Assembly: GCA_013396635.1 (NCBI GenBank)
Contig: WBMW01003233.1
Location: forward strand, 682,018 to 746,017
DNA from: Penelope pileata
Lineage: Eukaryota > Chordata > Aves > Galliformes > Cracidae
Length of the DNA stretch: 64,000 nt
Direction: 5' to 3'
Notes under the pieces: generated by a model
The model's input: only the letters and a program-made list of their open reading frames with translations
Databases searched by the model: none
What the model was told of the DNA's origin: nothing
Program-made: the position numbers and the translations under genes
Shown here: one piece after another, positions 1-11,420 of the stretch
How positions within the stretch are numbered: the first letter of the stretch is position 1
How the letters are laid out: each line of letters begins with the position of its first letter

Positions 1-734
1 GTCAGGAGATGCTGAAACACCAAAAACTGTCTACAAAACTATCTGTATATTCAAAATCCTTCTTTATACTCCAGATACAGTTGCAGAGACAGAGAGAGTG
101 CAAGAGCACCCTGACATGTCTGGATGTCTAGGCTTGTACTCCTAGGAAAGAAGTCATTATCAAGCATAGCCGTGACGGAATGAGAACTGGGGCCTAAATA
201 ATTGTTCATCGTTGTTTCCCATGCATGTACAACCCCTTCTAGGTGTTTTTAAGAGTGTACAGGAAGTCTTCATTTTCATGTTTCCAATTATGCCTTCTGA
301 AATAGTCCGTATTAAAAAAGAAATATATGCTTGTATATGTATATTATACAGACCAAAATTCACTGTAGTCGCTTTTGTTCTCTTGTCAGGACTGTTTCTC
401 TGAATATACTAGCAAAATTATTTCATGACCAGAATACCCATTTGAACATGAGTTTGGGTAATACATCGGAGAAGGAAATTTCTGAATGTGGAAAATGAAC
501 AAAGAACAGAAGCACAAAACACTTACAGTCAAAACTAAACAGCTTGGTTCTAATATCTTGACTGAGATTCCAAACAGCAGCAGTGAACTTCTCCCTCCTC
601 ACCCTCCCTATTACTAGCTTAAGTGTAAATCACTAAAATCATGCTGTTAATAAAAAGAATGCAGTGAATGAACAAGTAGGAAGGCACTATATGCCACCTG
701 TAGAATTCATAAGCAGAAAAAGAGAATAAGACAT
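1..734. other. Unique AT-rich non-coding stretch
   Basis: I see no gene, recognisable repeat or RNA here. The longest open frames on either strand are below 70 codons, overlap each other antisense and show no domain or splice context, so I treat them as chance. The stretch ends where the ERVL-like LTR begins. Confidence 0.6.
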
Positions 735-1302
735 TGTGCTGGTTTTGGCTGAGATAGAATTGTTTTTGTTCATAGTAGTTTCATGTATAGTATATGGTCC
801 TATGTTTTGGATTTTTGATAAAAAATAATGTTGATAACATACCAATATTTCAGTTGTTGTTGTGCAGCACTTACACTAAATTAAAGACTTTCCTGCCAAG
901 GAAGAGGCTGGGGGTACACAAGAAGCTGGGAGGGGACAACTGACCCCAAATGACCAAAGAGATATCTCATATAATATGATGTCAGGCTCGGTAATAAAAA
1001 ATGGGGTAAAGAAGAAGGAAGAGGAGATGTTTGGAGTTATGGTGTTTATCTTCAGAAGAAACTGTTACATGTGATGGAGTCTCGCTTTCCTGGAAACAGC
1101 TAAGCATCTGTCTGATGATAGTAAGTAGGGAATTAATTTCTTATTTTGCTTTGCTTGCAAGTGCAGGTTTTCCCTTATCTACTAAACTATCTCTGTCTCA
1201 ACCCACAAGCTTTCTCACTTTTGTCCTTCTGATTCTCTTCCCCATCATGTTGCAAGGGAGTACACGAGTGTCTGTGTGGTGCGTAGCTGCCTGCAACCAT
1301 CA
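735..1302 (+). mobile_element. ERVL-like solo LTR (avian endogenous retrovirus)
   Basis: This is one old, near full-length long terminal repeat of an avian ERVL-like family, read on +. Landmarks appear in family order. It starts with TG in tgtgctggttttggctgaga. An AATAATGTTGATAACA block lies near 825-840. A segment like ggctgggggtacacaagaag lies near 907-926. A TATA-like taataaaaaatgggg lies near 990-1006. The downstream U5-type ctatctctgtctcaaccc runs up to about 1205, and the end resembles gtgcgtagctgcctgc near 1280. No gag/pol/env sequence or primer-binding site is adjacent, so it is best read as a solo LTR left by LTR-LTR recombination. Scattered substitutions and lost CpGs suggest age. 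I could not find a convincing target-site duplication, so the ends are good to about 10 bp. A 111-codon open frame at 1031-1366 lies mostly inside it and is not a retroviral gene. The family name is from memory of avian repeats and was not checked against a library. Confidence 0.75.
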
Positions 1303-3118
1303 TTTACTACGGATGGCAGTGATCTCTGGGATTTTTGGCTTGTCTAGGGCAGAGGTTCATGGTTGAACATAGGATCCAGACTCCCTATTGCTTTATTTTC
1401 ATGCAGAGTTGCATATATTAGGGTATCAAATCTCTATACTGCAGGCTCTAAAAATAAGAAATTTTTGCATTTAGTGTGAACTTTTCCCAAAAGATTGTAA
1501 CAATGACATCTTTCACTGAGGAACATTTATCCTGAAATTCTGCCTTTGGAATTAAATGGGGTGAAATATATTCACAGGATATCTAATACATTCGCAGTAG
1601 CTCTGAAAGTGAGAAAAACAAATCAGAAATTTGACTTTGACACATTGCCCATGTCCTATTGGTAACTAATGATACTGAAGATGTCTGCGGGATAGAAACA
1701 ATTGGTATTTTTGTGACATCTTGTGGCAATTGATATCATACTTCCTTTTTTCTTTCAATAAGAACTTCATTAATGAAGATATGTTTTTTTTTTTTTCCAT
1801 TTGAGAAAATCAAGGTACACTATAAAGCTCCTCCTATGTAGTCAGCACAGCTCAGGCAATATGTTCAAAATGTTAGGAATACTCACCTAATGCATTGCCA
1901 TGTTTGATTCTAATTGGGTTAATTCTGATCTCACCACAAAAAAGTTGTGTTCACAAAAACTCCCTAGCTAAACTGATGCAAAGAAAATCCACCTTTATCA
2001 TTCTTACTTTTCCATAGGAGTAATTCTATGCTGAATTTCTGCAGATACTTTCTCTCATTGTAAATTCTGATAGAATAGCAAAACATATATATATTTATTA
2101 CAAACCTAAATCATTTTGACAAGAAAACTTGCTCTATTGGCACATGACAAAACCAATCAAACAAAAAAAAATAAAAGGATCTGCAGACAGTTCAGGTTAC
2201 AAAAAATTGAAAGATGAAATGTATCTTCTGCTTATTTTCACATTTTTATTCAATTAATTTTTTTTTCTGTCACTAGGATCTTGACTGCTCAAAGAAATGA
2301 GATTTCTCCCCCATAATAATCTTACTGCAAGTTCTAACAGAAGACTTCCCTCTATTTTTTAACTGTTTGCTTCAAAGAGCCATTCAGTCACTCTCTAACT
2401 GTATCTACTGTAAATGCTTTCTGCAGTGTCCATCAAAATATTATTATATGTATGTTATTGGAGATATTACCTCATTATGCCTTAATGTGGCAGTGATTGC
2501 CTCCTTTCTTGGATGCAGCGATGGTCTCTACGATCCTACAACAGTGACAGTAAAACTCGTGTACATAAACTCCAGATTCAGAAGAGAAAACAGTCACCTG
2601 ATGCAATGTAAATTTGGTTTTGGCATGCAAATGTGATTGATTAAAAATTATGTCCTTCTTCTTCAGCCTGGTGACACAAAACTTGACAGCACCCAAGTTT
2701 TTAAGAATAATCTCTTGGAGAACTTTAAGTTCTCCTTGGTTGTTCCAACGGCACTTCAGCATAGTTGAGCATGTAGAGCCGTAACCCACTCCATGAGGCT
2801 CTGCAAAGAAAAGATTCCCCTTTTCTGCTGCACATAGCAGAATCCTAGAGATCTTGGCTGGGAAAACTACCATTCAGCTTCAGCATGTGATAGAGTAGTA
2901 GAAGCTTATCCTGAAGAGCTAGATCAACCACTCAAACAGAAGACACACAGCTTAGGATTCAGCTCCTCTCAATTTAGAGAGCTACATTGTGGATTTTTAC
3001 ATTAAAAAATTACTAAGATCCCATTACAGTTAGTGAATTAGAAAGTTAATCATGCTGTTATAATGCAGATACGTGTTTGGTCATCTGCTTTTGTCACTTA
3101 ACCAACTGTATGGATTCC
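1303..3118. other. Unique non-coding stretch
   Basis: AT-rich sequence with a T13 run at 1784-1796 and a 14-bp perfect palindrome (cttcattaatgaag) at 1765-1778. The overlapping open frames at 2367-2636 (+) and 2475-2873 (-) have no recognisable domain and oppose each other. I see no supported gene. Confidence 0.55.
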
Positions 3119-3175
3119 AGCCTCAATTTGATTTCCTAGACATAGGCATCTTAATGCCATTTGAGATGCCATAAA
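3119..3175 (+). repeat. Copy A of an unnamed old dispersed repeat
   Basis: Self-comparison shows this segment matches 25821-25880 and, more weakly, 20672-20720. The shared skeleton is a CTCAATT-type start, then acat.g.catct, then the strongly kept word gccatttgagat. Similarity to the 25.8-kb copy is clear by eye over about 50 bp with few gaps. That is typical of an ancient transposon-derived repeat. The strand is arbitrary: it is set to the orientation the copies share. I do not recognise the family; a DNA-transposon MITE is one option. Confidence 0.45.
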
Positions 3176-5100
3176 TCAGATGTGTGACAGCACCTATGGG
3201 AGGTCAGAGAGCATATGCTCTTTACAGATCATATGCAAAGATGCCCAGAGATTGTCTACCGCATCAATCTTTTAACATCCACTAGTTATAATGGCTGTTT
3301 GAACAACTAGTCCTAACACAGACACATACGTTAGGGTGAACTGAATTCCACCATAGTTTTAGTTTCCTCTTCTGTCAAGGTTTATAACTTGTCCAGAGCA
3401 AAAGCCTAGTAAGAGTATTCTCCGCCCATTTCTTGCACCTTGTACAGTAAGAACAAATATCATGGTTTGTTCATGTTGCTTGTTCTCTCTAACCATCTCC
3501 ATCTGTCAAGCTTCAACAAGCACAATGTAAAGTATGTATTTAAACAAGATTTTGACATTTTGAAAAAGGACATCTCATGTTTGTTAATCTAATATACATT
3601 TTTATTTAAGAAATTATATTAATATGTGATATTTCTAAATATTACAAGGCATCTGCCAAAGTGATTGTAAAATTGGTTATTGCACAGTAAATACACAGCT
3701 CCATCTGTTACTTCTGCTTTACTTCTGATACCAGAGTGAATTTCACAGATAGTGTCTATTAAATTAACATGTAGAAAACAAAAGCTATGTGCCTGTAGCA
3801 AAATGCCTGCCTACAGCTACTTCATTGTACAGTACTTATTTACCACTGGGTTAATTTAAAGAGCACCAAGCTAACAGCAGGTGTTTGTACGCTATCAAGA
3901 GGTCCTCTGATAACACTAGCAGGTTTGTGAACAGAAGCCATTTCTCTTTGTTACTAGCAGTCTTTGTTGTCTTCTACTTTGCTTTCCTGTAAAGGATGTC
4001 TTCTTATATCTTTATCTGCCCCCTCTTTCTTCACCTATTTTGGCCCTTCAGTCTTCTAGCTACCTTTGGATTCATATCTCACCCTTCCTGTAGCAAACAG
4101 ATAAACTAAAAAGGCAGGAGCTCTCTCTGACACTGTGTGTCGCTTCTGTGCCCTGTTCCTTAGGCCTTGATGGAAGAAAACGTTAGCATAAGCAATTAAG
4201 AATATTCTTAATTTAAGTATAAATCCTTCATAAGTGAAGTGCATGAGAGATTTAGCTACAGTTTCTGGATTAAATTTTGTGATATCATCATGTCCTTTTC
4301 TGCATTCTCTTCCTCTCTATTGCTCCATTTGTAGGCTGTGTCTTGAGAAACAACTGAAAAATTTTCTTTCTCTTTCATGAAGACAGTAAATGTAGGGCTT
4401 TTTTTTTCCCCGTTTTTTTTTTTTTTTTTTTTTTTGAGTCGATGGTTAATTTTTCTGGACTTGCTAAAAGCAAAATTGCTCCTGTTCAAGTTTCCCCCAA
4501 CATTGACTTCAGCTCACTGCCTGAGGTAATGGAAAATTAAAATTCTGTAGAAATCAAATGTACAGGCTGAGAAATAATGAGGATAAGCAAATTGTATCCC
4601 TAATGGGAAATAAATTACAAAAATACAGAATACACACCATTTGGCTAATTGACTTGGATTGAGTAGTATTACTCACCATTCTATAGGAAATACACATTAT
4701 AGAAGAACAGAAAATATTGCAAAAGCTGTGGTAACATTTTCTTATTTCCCTAAGACAATCTTCCAGCAGTTTTATCAGAGTGTGTTGTATTAGATCATCA
4801 AGCATATTACCATTTTAAAGAAATGCCAAAATCTTTTAGAGAGAATTTTAAAGCCAAGTTGCAGTCATCACCTCCCTATACTGACTGATCTTGGCCTCAT
4901 ATTCTGAAAAAATCAGCTTCTACAGCAGTGAGAAAGCCAATCCAAGCTACTGTGTAGTTCTTTTTCAGTGACAATTTGAGCATATCTTCTGAATGAGTTC
5001 AAGGAAAACTCACCAAGACATTTTGCAACCTGGTTCTGTAGAACATAAACTTTTAAAAAATGCACCGCGGCAACTGATCCACCGAGGAATTCAATGCATG
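3176..5100. other. Unique non-coding stretch with long poly(T)
   Basis: No gene is supported. It contains the T-rich tract at 4399-4435, listed separately. Open frames on - at 4256-4489 and 4554-4805 are low-complexity or chance; the first is lysine-rich only because it reads through the poly(T) tract. Confidence 0.55.
4399..4435. repeat. Poly(T) tract (T9, CCCCG, T23)
   Basis: A T9 run, a short CCCCG interruption, then T23 (4413-4435). Read on the minus strand this would be a poly(A) tail, but the sequence 5' of it on that strand shows no recognisable retrocopy, CR1 or SINE body. Probably a simple homopolymer. Confidence 0.85.
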
Positions 5101-6005
5101 TGTGGGTGGATTGACCCTGGCTGTCTGCCAGACACCCACTCAGATGCTCACTCACACCCCCTCCTCAGCAGGACAAGGGGAGAAAATAGAATGAGAAAGC
5201 TTATGGCACAAGATAAAGACAGGAAGATCACTTACCAATTACTGTTGTGGGCAAATCGGATTCAACTTAGGAAAAAGTAATTTAATTTACTGCCAATTGA
5301 AATAGAATTGGTGATGAGAAAGAAAGACAAATTAAAACAACATAATTTATTCTCCCTTTCCTGGGTTTAACTTCATTCCTTCACCTTCACTCCAGACTCT
5401 TGCTTCCTCTAAGCAGCACAAGAGGATGGCGAATGAGAGTTATGGTCAGTCCCTAACAGCTCCTCTCTGCCGCTCCTTCCTCCTTGCACTTTTTTCCTGT
5501 TCCAGCATGGGTGCTCTCCATGGGCCTTCAGAAAAAGATTGCTTCAGTATGGACTCTCCACAGGCCATCGCTCCTCTACAGCACATCCACATCCTCCAGC
5601 TCGGGGTCCTCCACAGGCTGCTACGCAGATAGCAGCTCCACCATGGTCTTCTCCATGGGCTGCAGGGAAATAGCTGCTCTACAGTGGGTCACTCAACAGG
5701 TTACAAGGGGAATTCTGCTCTGGCACCTGGAGCACGTCCTTCCCTCCTTTTTCTCAGACCTTGTTGCCCACAGTGCTTTTTCTTCTTTTTTCTTCACTAG
5801 TCGCTTCCATGTGGTGTTTTGCCCTTTCCTATGTAGGCTCTCTCTGAGGCACCGCCATCTTGGCTGCTGGACCCAGACTTGCCATGCGGTGGGGCCATTG
5901 GAGCTGGCTGTGTCCAGCACAAGGCTTTGTCTTGCAGAGGAGCCCAGCAGTCTCCGGCCAGCACCTTCACACCTCCACCCACCAGTGTGTGTTCCAAAAG
6001 CTACA
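5101..6005 (-). mobile_element. Avian ERVL-like LTR, second family, minus strand
   Basis: This is a roughly 900-bp LTR-type element whose sense strand is the minus strand. Read on -, it starts TGTAGC near 6005 and ends in a segment reading ccagggtcaatccacccaca near 5101. Those are TG...CA ends as in retroviral LTRs. On the sense strand a conserved block near 5235-5310 reads as caattggcagtaaattaaat and sits just before a conserved 3' segment, the position expected for the polyadenylation region. The middle holds degenerate copies of a minisatellite-like unit, listed separately. Overlapping open frames of 194 codons on + (5484-6068) and 108 on - (5693-6019) are by-products of the GC-richer LTR, not genes. 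No gag/pol/env sequence and no clear target-site duplication is seen. Family assignment is from memory of avian repeats. Confidence 0.65.
5494..5665 (-). repeat. Degenerate minisatellite inside the LTR
   Basis: Four diverged copies of one unit appear. On + they read ccagcatgggtgctctccat (near 5503-5522), cagtatggactctccacagg (near 5544-5563), cagctcggggtcctccacag (near 5597-5616) and caccatggtcttctccatgg (near 5639-5658). Spacing is irregular at roughly 40-50 bp, so indels have accumulated. The unit is part of the LTR and not an independent satellite. Confidence 0.6.
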
Positions 6006-9000
6006 ATCACATTCATCACAGCAGAGAGTTACTGCCATAAATGGGGTACCTTTTTGTTTTATTCATAAATGTATAAGCTAATTTTGTACAGTTTCATCTT
6101 TTATTACTACAATTATATGTTTTCACGTGATTTTGTTTACTCAGATAAACACAGTTTTCAGGCCTAACTTCTAGATAAAGTGTTAATGATGCTTCTATGC
6201 AAAAAAAAGTGCCCCCGAAACTCCAGCCAACCAACTAGCCAAACGTACCCACCCACTGCTATTAGATCAGCTGTGCAGTTATTGCTTCTCAGAGTGAACT
6301 TGTCTAACATGTTTAGTCAAATAAGTAGCTAATGTATTTTAGAAATCATAGTAAGTTTCTTATTCTAATAAATTCCCACAGCAGTAAGTTCCTTTGGTTA
6401 GTCAGGCATCATTTTAAATGCATTCTACTTATATTTTCATGTTGTCCTTTGAGTATATTAGGAAAGTACAAAACTGGATACCAGTCTTTTGAAGGCTGGG
6501 TTTAAATTGGCCTTTCAAGAAGAAATAAGAAAGAAAAACTCAGAAGAAATTGGAGGCAAAGTTTTCTGAGCAGCTGTTTATAAATTTATATTTCATGGCA
6601 ATGTGTTGAAGACGCTGAGAAAAAGAAAGCTGATATTGCATCAGGTGCGCAGTCATGTGAGGAGCACTTGTGCTTTGTAGCAGGAGACTAAAATACATTT
6701 GAATGTACCTTGCTTCTAAAAATATCTGGATCTATTACCAAATCTTCTGGGAGCAGCAAAAACAATTCTAATTGTGGATTTATTTATAACAGCCAGATTT
6801 CAATTAGTAGACCTCGAATTACAATGTAAACTTCACTTGTGAAGTATTTTTAGGTTTTGAAGATACGTATGTTAGATGAGATCATAGGGGTTTTAAGTAA
6901 TGAAGTTAATTTTATAGTTATCCAATAACTGTGAAACACTATGGGATATGGTACAGTGTGTTACAATGTATCTGGGGTATAACATATTGCAAAGAGTCTG
7001 CAGAAATATCTACTCAGACGCTTTATTTTCAGATTACACCACTACCAAAACACTTAAAGTTTGAGAGTTCTAGCAGAAAAGCCAGATAACCCTGTTAATT
7101 CCCTCAAATAGTGACGAAAGTTCTCACATGGGTATATTTTGAGGTGGAAAACACTCGGCTTTGAGATGCTCCTGTGTTGCTTAACATGTGTCTACTGGAT
7201 CTCGAGCAATTTTTGAGATCTAGTTATGTTCCTGACAGAAGAATCTTTCTGTTAGTCCGCATTTGACTCTAACCTAGAAATTATGTGTCCTCTGTGATTA
7301 CTATGCCAATAAACTCAAAATGTTGAGAAAAGTAAATTAAATCACCATAGAAAGAAAATATTACAGTACATCATGTCTAACACGTGTTGCACGAGTTTTT
7401 ATTTTTAACCTTCTTTTCTTTAGAACATTGTCTTCAGCGTGTCCCACCTAAACCACGCAGACTAGCATAAAGACAAGCACTATCTGAAGTTTTTGAAAGA
7501 GTTATTTTACTCAGTGCAGACTGGTATCAACTACCATATATACTGTGATATGCTAACTCTTTTATCCAAACTCTCATCTTACGCTGAATTTGACAGCAGA
7601 ATCAGCCCACCTACAAAAGAGAATAGCTTAACTCTCTTGGTTTTCTCAGCTCTCTACACCTTTCATTCTTTCATCCAGAAGTGAGGGAGGAAATCTATCA
7701 TAGACTAGTTAATTCTGCCCCAGTGTCTCCCTCCTTGTCACTATATCTTCATTTTTAAGAGGACTCTATCTATTGGACTACTTTAGGAGAAGTCTCTAAT
7801 ATTTTACCTAAATGGTCTGGAGTAAAACTATTTCCCAAATGAATAATTTGTGAAAATTGCATTTTTAATTGAAATAACTTATCTGTTTTTCACAGAATAG
7901 GGGAAAAAAAGCACACAAGATTTTCCCAATTAAATAACTAATTTTCTAAAACGAATTGACCACAAGACTTTTGTACCTCATGACAATCTTCTGATCCATG
8001 AGCTAGATTCCCTGGCTGAAGTGTGTCAGCCTGGAACACAGAGATGCCAATGTCTCTGATAGAGTTCCTTGGTAAAAATTGAATTTTGATTTTGCTCTTG
8101 CAGAGTCCTTATTACTGGACAAAGGCTTTTGGAAGAATGAAAAGAAAATTAGTGCTAAGAGAAGGGAAGCTTTTCTTCCTTCACAATAAGACTAATGATT
8201 TACTTTCATCTCAGGCAAAACTGTCTCGATTACAGCCAAATAGCTCTCCTGCCCACTTGCTAGCCCCAATTCCTCTTCTTTTTTCCTTGTAATACACTCA
8301 TCCCTCCCAATTCCTTTGGTGAAGCTATGGGATGTGCAGGTAGCTGAGATTGTGTGAGTAAGGGGTTCCATCTGACAAGAAAGTGGAAGACATTATTATT
8401 TAACAAAGGGATCTCCAGGGACCGAAGAAGGGTTTGGCCTGTCTAGTGTCAGAGTGTCACTGACTAATGTCTAGTGTCATTGCTAGGTGAGGGTTGTGGG
8501 GGAAAGAAGACAAATTAATGATAGTTTGTCAATTAAGTATTAATAGTTTTCTATTCTAATAGTGGTCTGGAAACATAAAAAGGTGACTGAAGTGAATACA
8601 CTTCAGGGTCATGCTAATTTCATGTTTACTGAGAAGATATATATGAAAGCCATGTTCTCTGGGATTTATAAGCTTCTGGTGTATACAGAAAGGCACTCTA
8701 TAAGGTAGCAGGACAGAACAACCTCTGATCACAGCCTCAGTAGAAGTCAAGACTGCTTTTTCAGAGCCTTTGGCTAGAAAGCCAAGTGTAATCAGAACTG
8801 ATGTATCAGCAGAAATAATACATTTAAAGATTAGAATAGCCATGGTAGAAGGAAACACTGCTTTAAAAACAGTGAAACAAAATAGAAGATGTATTTTTGA
8901 AATCCATTGATGACAGCATAGGACATTTCAGCAACCAGGAAGGAAAATGAATCAGGAATTCTCAAATACAGTGTAAAAAAAATGCTGGTGATCTTTAAAC

Positions 9001-10965
9001 TCAGGGATCTTGGAAACTGCTCTGTTCCTTTTAAGATGACCTAGCAGCATTCTGAAAAAGTCCTTGAAGACATGGGCACCTAGGTGTCACACTGAGGAAC
9101 TGTGAGGCAGCCTAACAGGCCAAATGAGCTTGCAGCCTCAGGGGCAGGATGACAAACCTACTCACATTGAGTGCCCCTGGCTTCTCCTTACTCTGTCCTA
9201 TATCTTTTGCCATCCTGGATCGAGCAGCATTCAGACAGCATCTTGGCTAAGAGTAAAAAGTCAGCTAAATCCAACTGATATGGTAAGCGAGAACAGCCAT
9301 TGTCACAAAGGAGTAATTTAGCCCTTTTAAAGGATGGGGTTACTGGATTGCCAAGCCTTGGTAGTGTATTTCATAGCTGGCATTTTTCTGAGAGAAGAAC
9401 ATATTATATTTGGATGTTTTTGTACTATTAATGCAGATCACGTTACCTGGATGACATCATCAAGTATTTCTGTTCAGATGCCTTTTGGTGATTGAGTATT
9501 GACTCTAGGACCAAACACATCAAAATTGGCACCTGAACCTTACATCTCACTCAGTATTTGGTCCAGATGACAACCGATCTGCTATTGCCAACATCTACTT
9601 TCATTACAATTTTCAAAGCATTATTCAAAAAATTATAGACCCCTAGGAAAAACATGATTTCAGCATATAGCAGAACATGCATTGAAGTAATGGGAAACTT
9701 TACTATTTCAAAGCACTGGCTCTGAAAATAGTAAGGTGATTATCAGAGCAACGTATCATGATTGGGTGATTTCCTCATGATTCTCATCCTGACTATTCTT
9801 CCCATTTCTGTTTGCAGAGCACTAGTTTTGAGCAGTGCTTGTGCATTCCCTGGGATAGATCTCCAAGACTGACTTAATTTATGTATGTGTGAATTTACCT
9901 GAATTATGACCCTTTGAAATCCAATTTCTATGTATGACCATCTTTCTACAAGAGCAATTTCAATGAGAGTCAATGAGAAATTTCGCTCTTTAAAAAAAAA
10001 AAAAGGGTCTTCAAGGTCATGTTATCCTATTCCAGTGAAGGAATTTTTAAGATACGCCTGAGGCAAGAAAAATAATGGCACAGGGATGCAGAAATGTCCC
10101 AGGATAGCAGCTGTGAAAAAGATCCTGTCGCTTTGCAGCCCTTTATTCCAGTACCGAGAACCATAAACCTGAAGTGGATGATGATCTCCTCAGCCTGTCT
10201 TTCAAGTCTTTTTAAGAAACATCATCTATTGACTGAATTGCTCGACTGTACAGGTCACCACATAAAAACACAGTGGGAAGGAGGGGTGGAGGAGGTAGCA
10301 TTTGTTATGAGCAGCTCACAGTGTATCTTGCAGAGATCAGACAACTGAAAATTGTTCTTCATTTTAGGATCCATTGCAGAAGGTGAAACAACTAACTCAC
10401 TTTCTTGCAGTTACTATTTAAAATTCAGTCTCTGAGTGTAAATCTCTGAAAGCAATGACAGCTGGAGGAAAAACAGAATCAGTGAATGGAAAGGGATCAT
10501 TTCTTGAAGTTGTCATAATTAAATTACAGCCATTACCGGTGTAAGCAGAAAAAACTGCAATCATTCTAACATACACATCCACACACAAAAGTTAAGTTTT
10601 CTTCCTAATTTATTAGTTTCCCCACATTCACATTGCTAATTATAATTACTCCAAAAGGATTATTAATTAGAAATTATTTTGCATTAGGCAATTGGAAGAC
10701 ATGAAGCTCCCTTCTGAAATGAAGATCTATAACGATGTTACAAATACTGTAACAGTTTTACAGTAATAGTTATCTAATGTGATTAACTGCTGCTGAAGAT
10801 GTACAAGGATGACTAAGCAAAGTAATTAACAATGCTGTTTAGTGTGTCTCTTTATTCTTTAAATGCTCTATAATTTGTTCCTTCCACAAGAATATTACTT
10901 ATGGAAGGAATACATCTGTCTTTTAATAATAATTTTTTTTTTTTTGTGACAATACACAAAACTTT
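6006..10965. other. Unique AT-rich non-coding stretch
   Basis: Nearly 5 kb with no gene, CR1 or LTR that I can recognise. It contains an A13 run (9992-10004) and a T13 run (10933-10945). All open frames are 100 codons or fewer and without domains. An acceptor-like ttttgctcttgcag ends at 8102 ahead of a 64-codon open stretch (to 8292), but nothing else supports an exon. Confidence 0.55.
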
Positions 10966-11254
10966 GGATGTGAGAGTGTTCTGGCTGCAACATCTGTCAC
11001 CCCATTGATCACTAGGGTTGATTTGGCTGATCTGGCTGGCTAGGCAGGTGTTCCCCCCTCACTGCTCCATGTGCATCCCTCCTGAAGCTGTGCACTCCGT
11101 CTAAGACAACCTTCCCCAATAGAGATGATACCATTCATCAGTCAAGGATATGACCTGCTAGAACCTCCAAACAAGCTGAAGGTCCATTTATAGGAGAAGG
11201 TTGGGTAGTCAAGCTTCCAAGTCTGCAGACACAACCAAGTGAGGTACTACATGG
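10966..11254 (+). pseudogene. RN7SK: 7SK small nuclear RNA pseudogene, 3' end missing
   Basis: This is a retrocopy of 7SK RNA, the RNA scaffold that holds P-TEFb (with HEXIM and LARP7) inactive in the nucleus. It begins exactly at the RNA's 5' end (ggatgtgag at 10966). It then follows 7SK in order: ctggctgcaacatctgtcac, ccccattgatcac, ggctgatctggctggctagg, ctccatgtgcatccctcc, cctgctagaacctccaaaca, gaaggtccatttataggaga and gggtagtcaagcttccaag. Differences are mostly C-to-T and G-to-A changes at former CpGs, plus several small deletions in the middle. Two losses argue against function. The first GATC of the HEXIM-binding 5' hairpin has become GTTC. The terminal hairpin and U-rich 3' end that bind LARP7 are absent and replaced by CR1 sequence. 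I see no proximal sequence element or TATA box upstream. Together with the next feature it forms one chimeric retrocopy. Confidence 0.9.
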
Positions 11255-11420
11255 GGAACAGGCTTCCCAGGGAGATGGTGGAGCGTCCCTGGAGGTGTTC
11301 AAGGTACATCTGGTGTGGAACTGAGAGACATGGTTTAGTGGGTGATCTTGGTGGTGGGTGGATGGTTAAACTAGATGATCTTGAAGGTATTTTCCAACCT
11401 TGATGATTCTTAGATTCTAT
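11254..11420 (+). mobile_element. CR1 LINE 3' end fused to the 7SK copy
   Basis: The last about 165 bp of a CR1 non-LTR retrotransposon lie on +. Diagnostic blocks are ggaacaggcttcccagggag, ctggaggtgttcaaggt, gacatggtttagtgg, ctagatgatcttgaaggt and the tail ttccaaccttgatgattctt followed by agattctata. It lines up well by eye with the CR1 copy at 60645-60822. It has no 5' CR1 sequence. Upstream of 11254 the sequence is 7SK, in the same orientation and without a spacer. Three to four bases (tggg/gg) at 11252-11256 could belong to either parent, as expected for a template switch with microhomology. Confidence 0.88.

Noticed and set aside
1031..1366. 111-codon plus-strand open frame
   Set aside because: It falls mainly inside the solo LTR (735-1302), which in this family is non-coding.
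5484..6068. 194-codon plus-strand open frame
   Set aside because: It lies almost entirely within the minus-strand ERVL-like LTR (5101-6005) and reads the antisense of its GC-richer, minisatellite-like core.
8089..8292. Candidate exon after ttttgctcttgcag
   Set aside because: Only the acceptor looks good. The peptide is unrecognised and no matching donor or neighbouring exon is seen.
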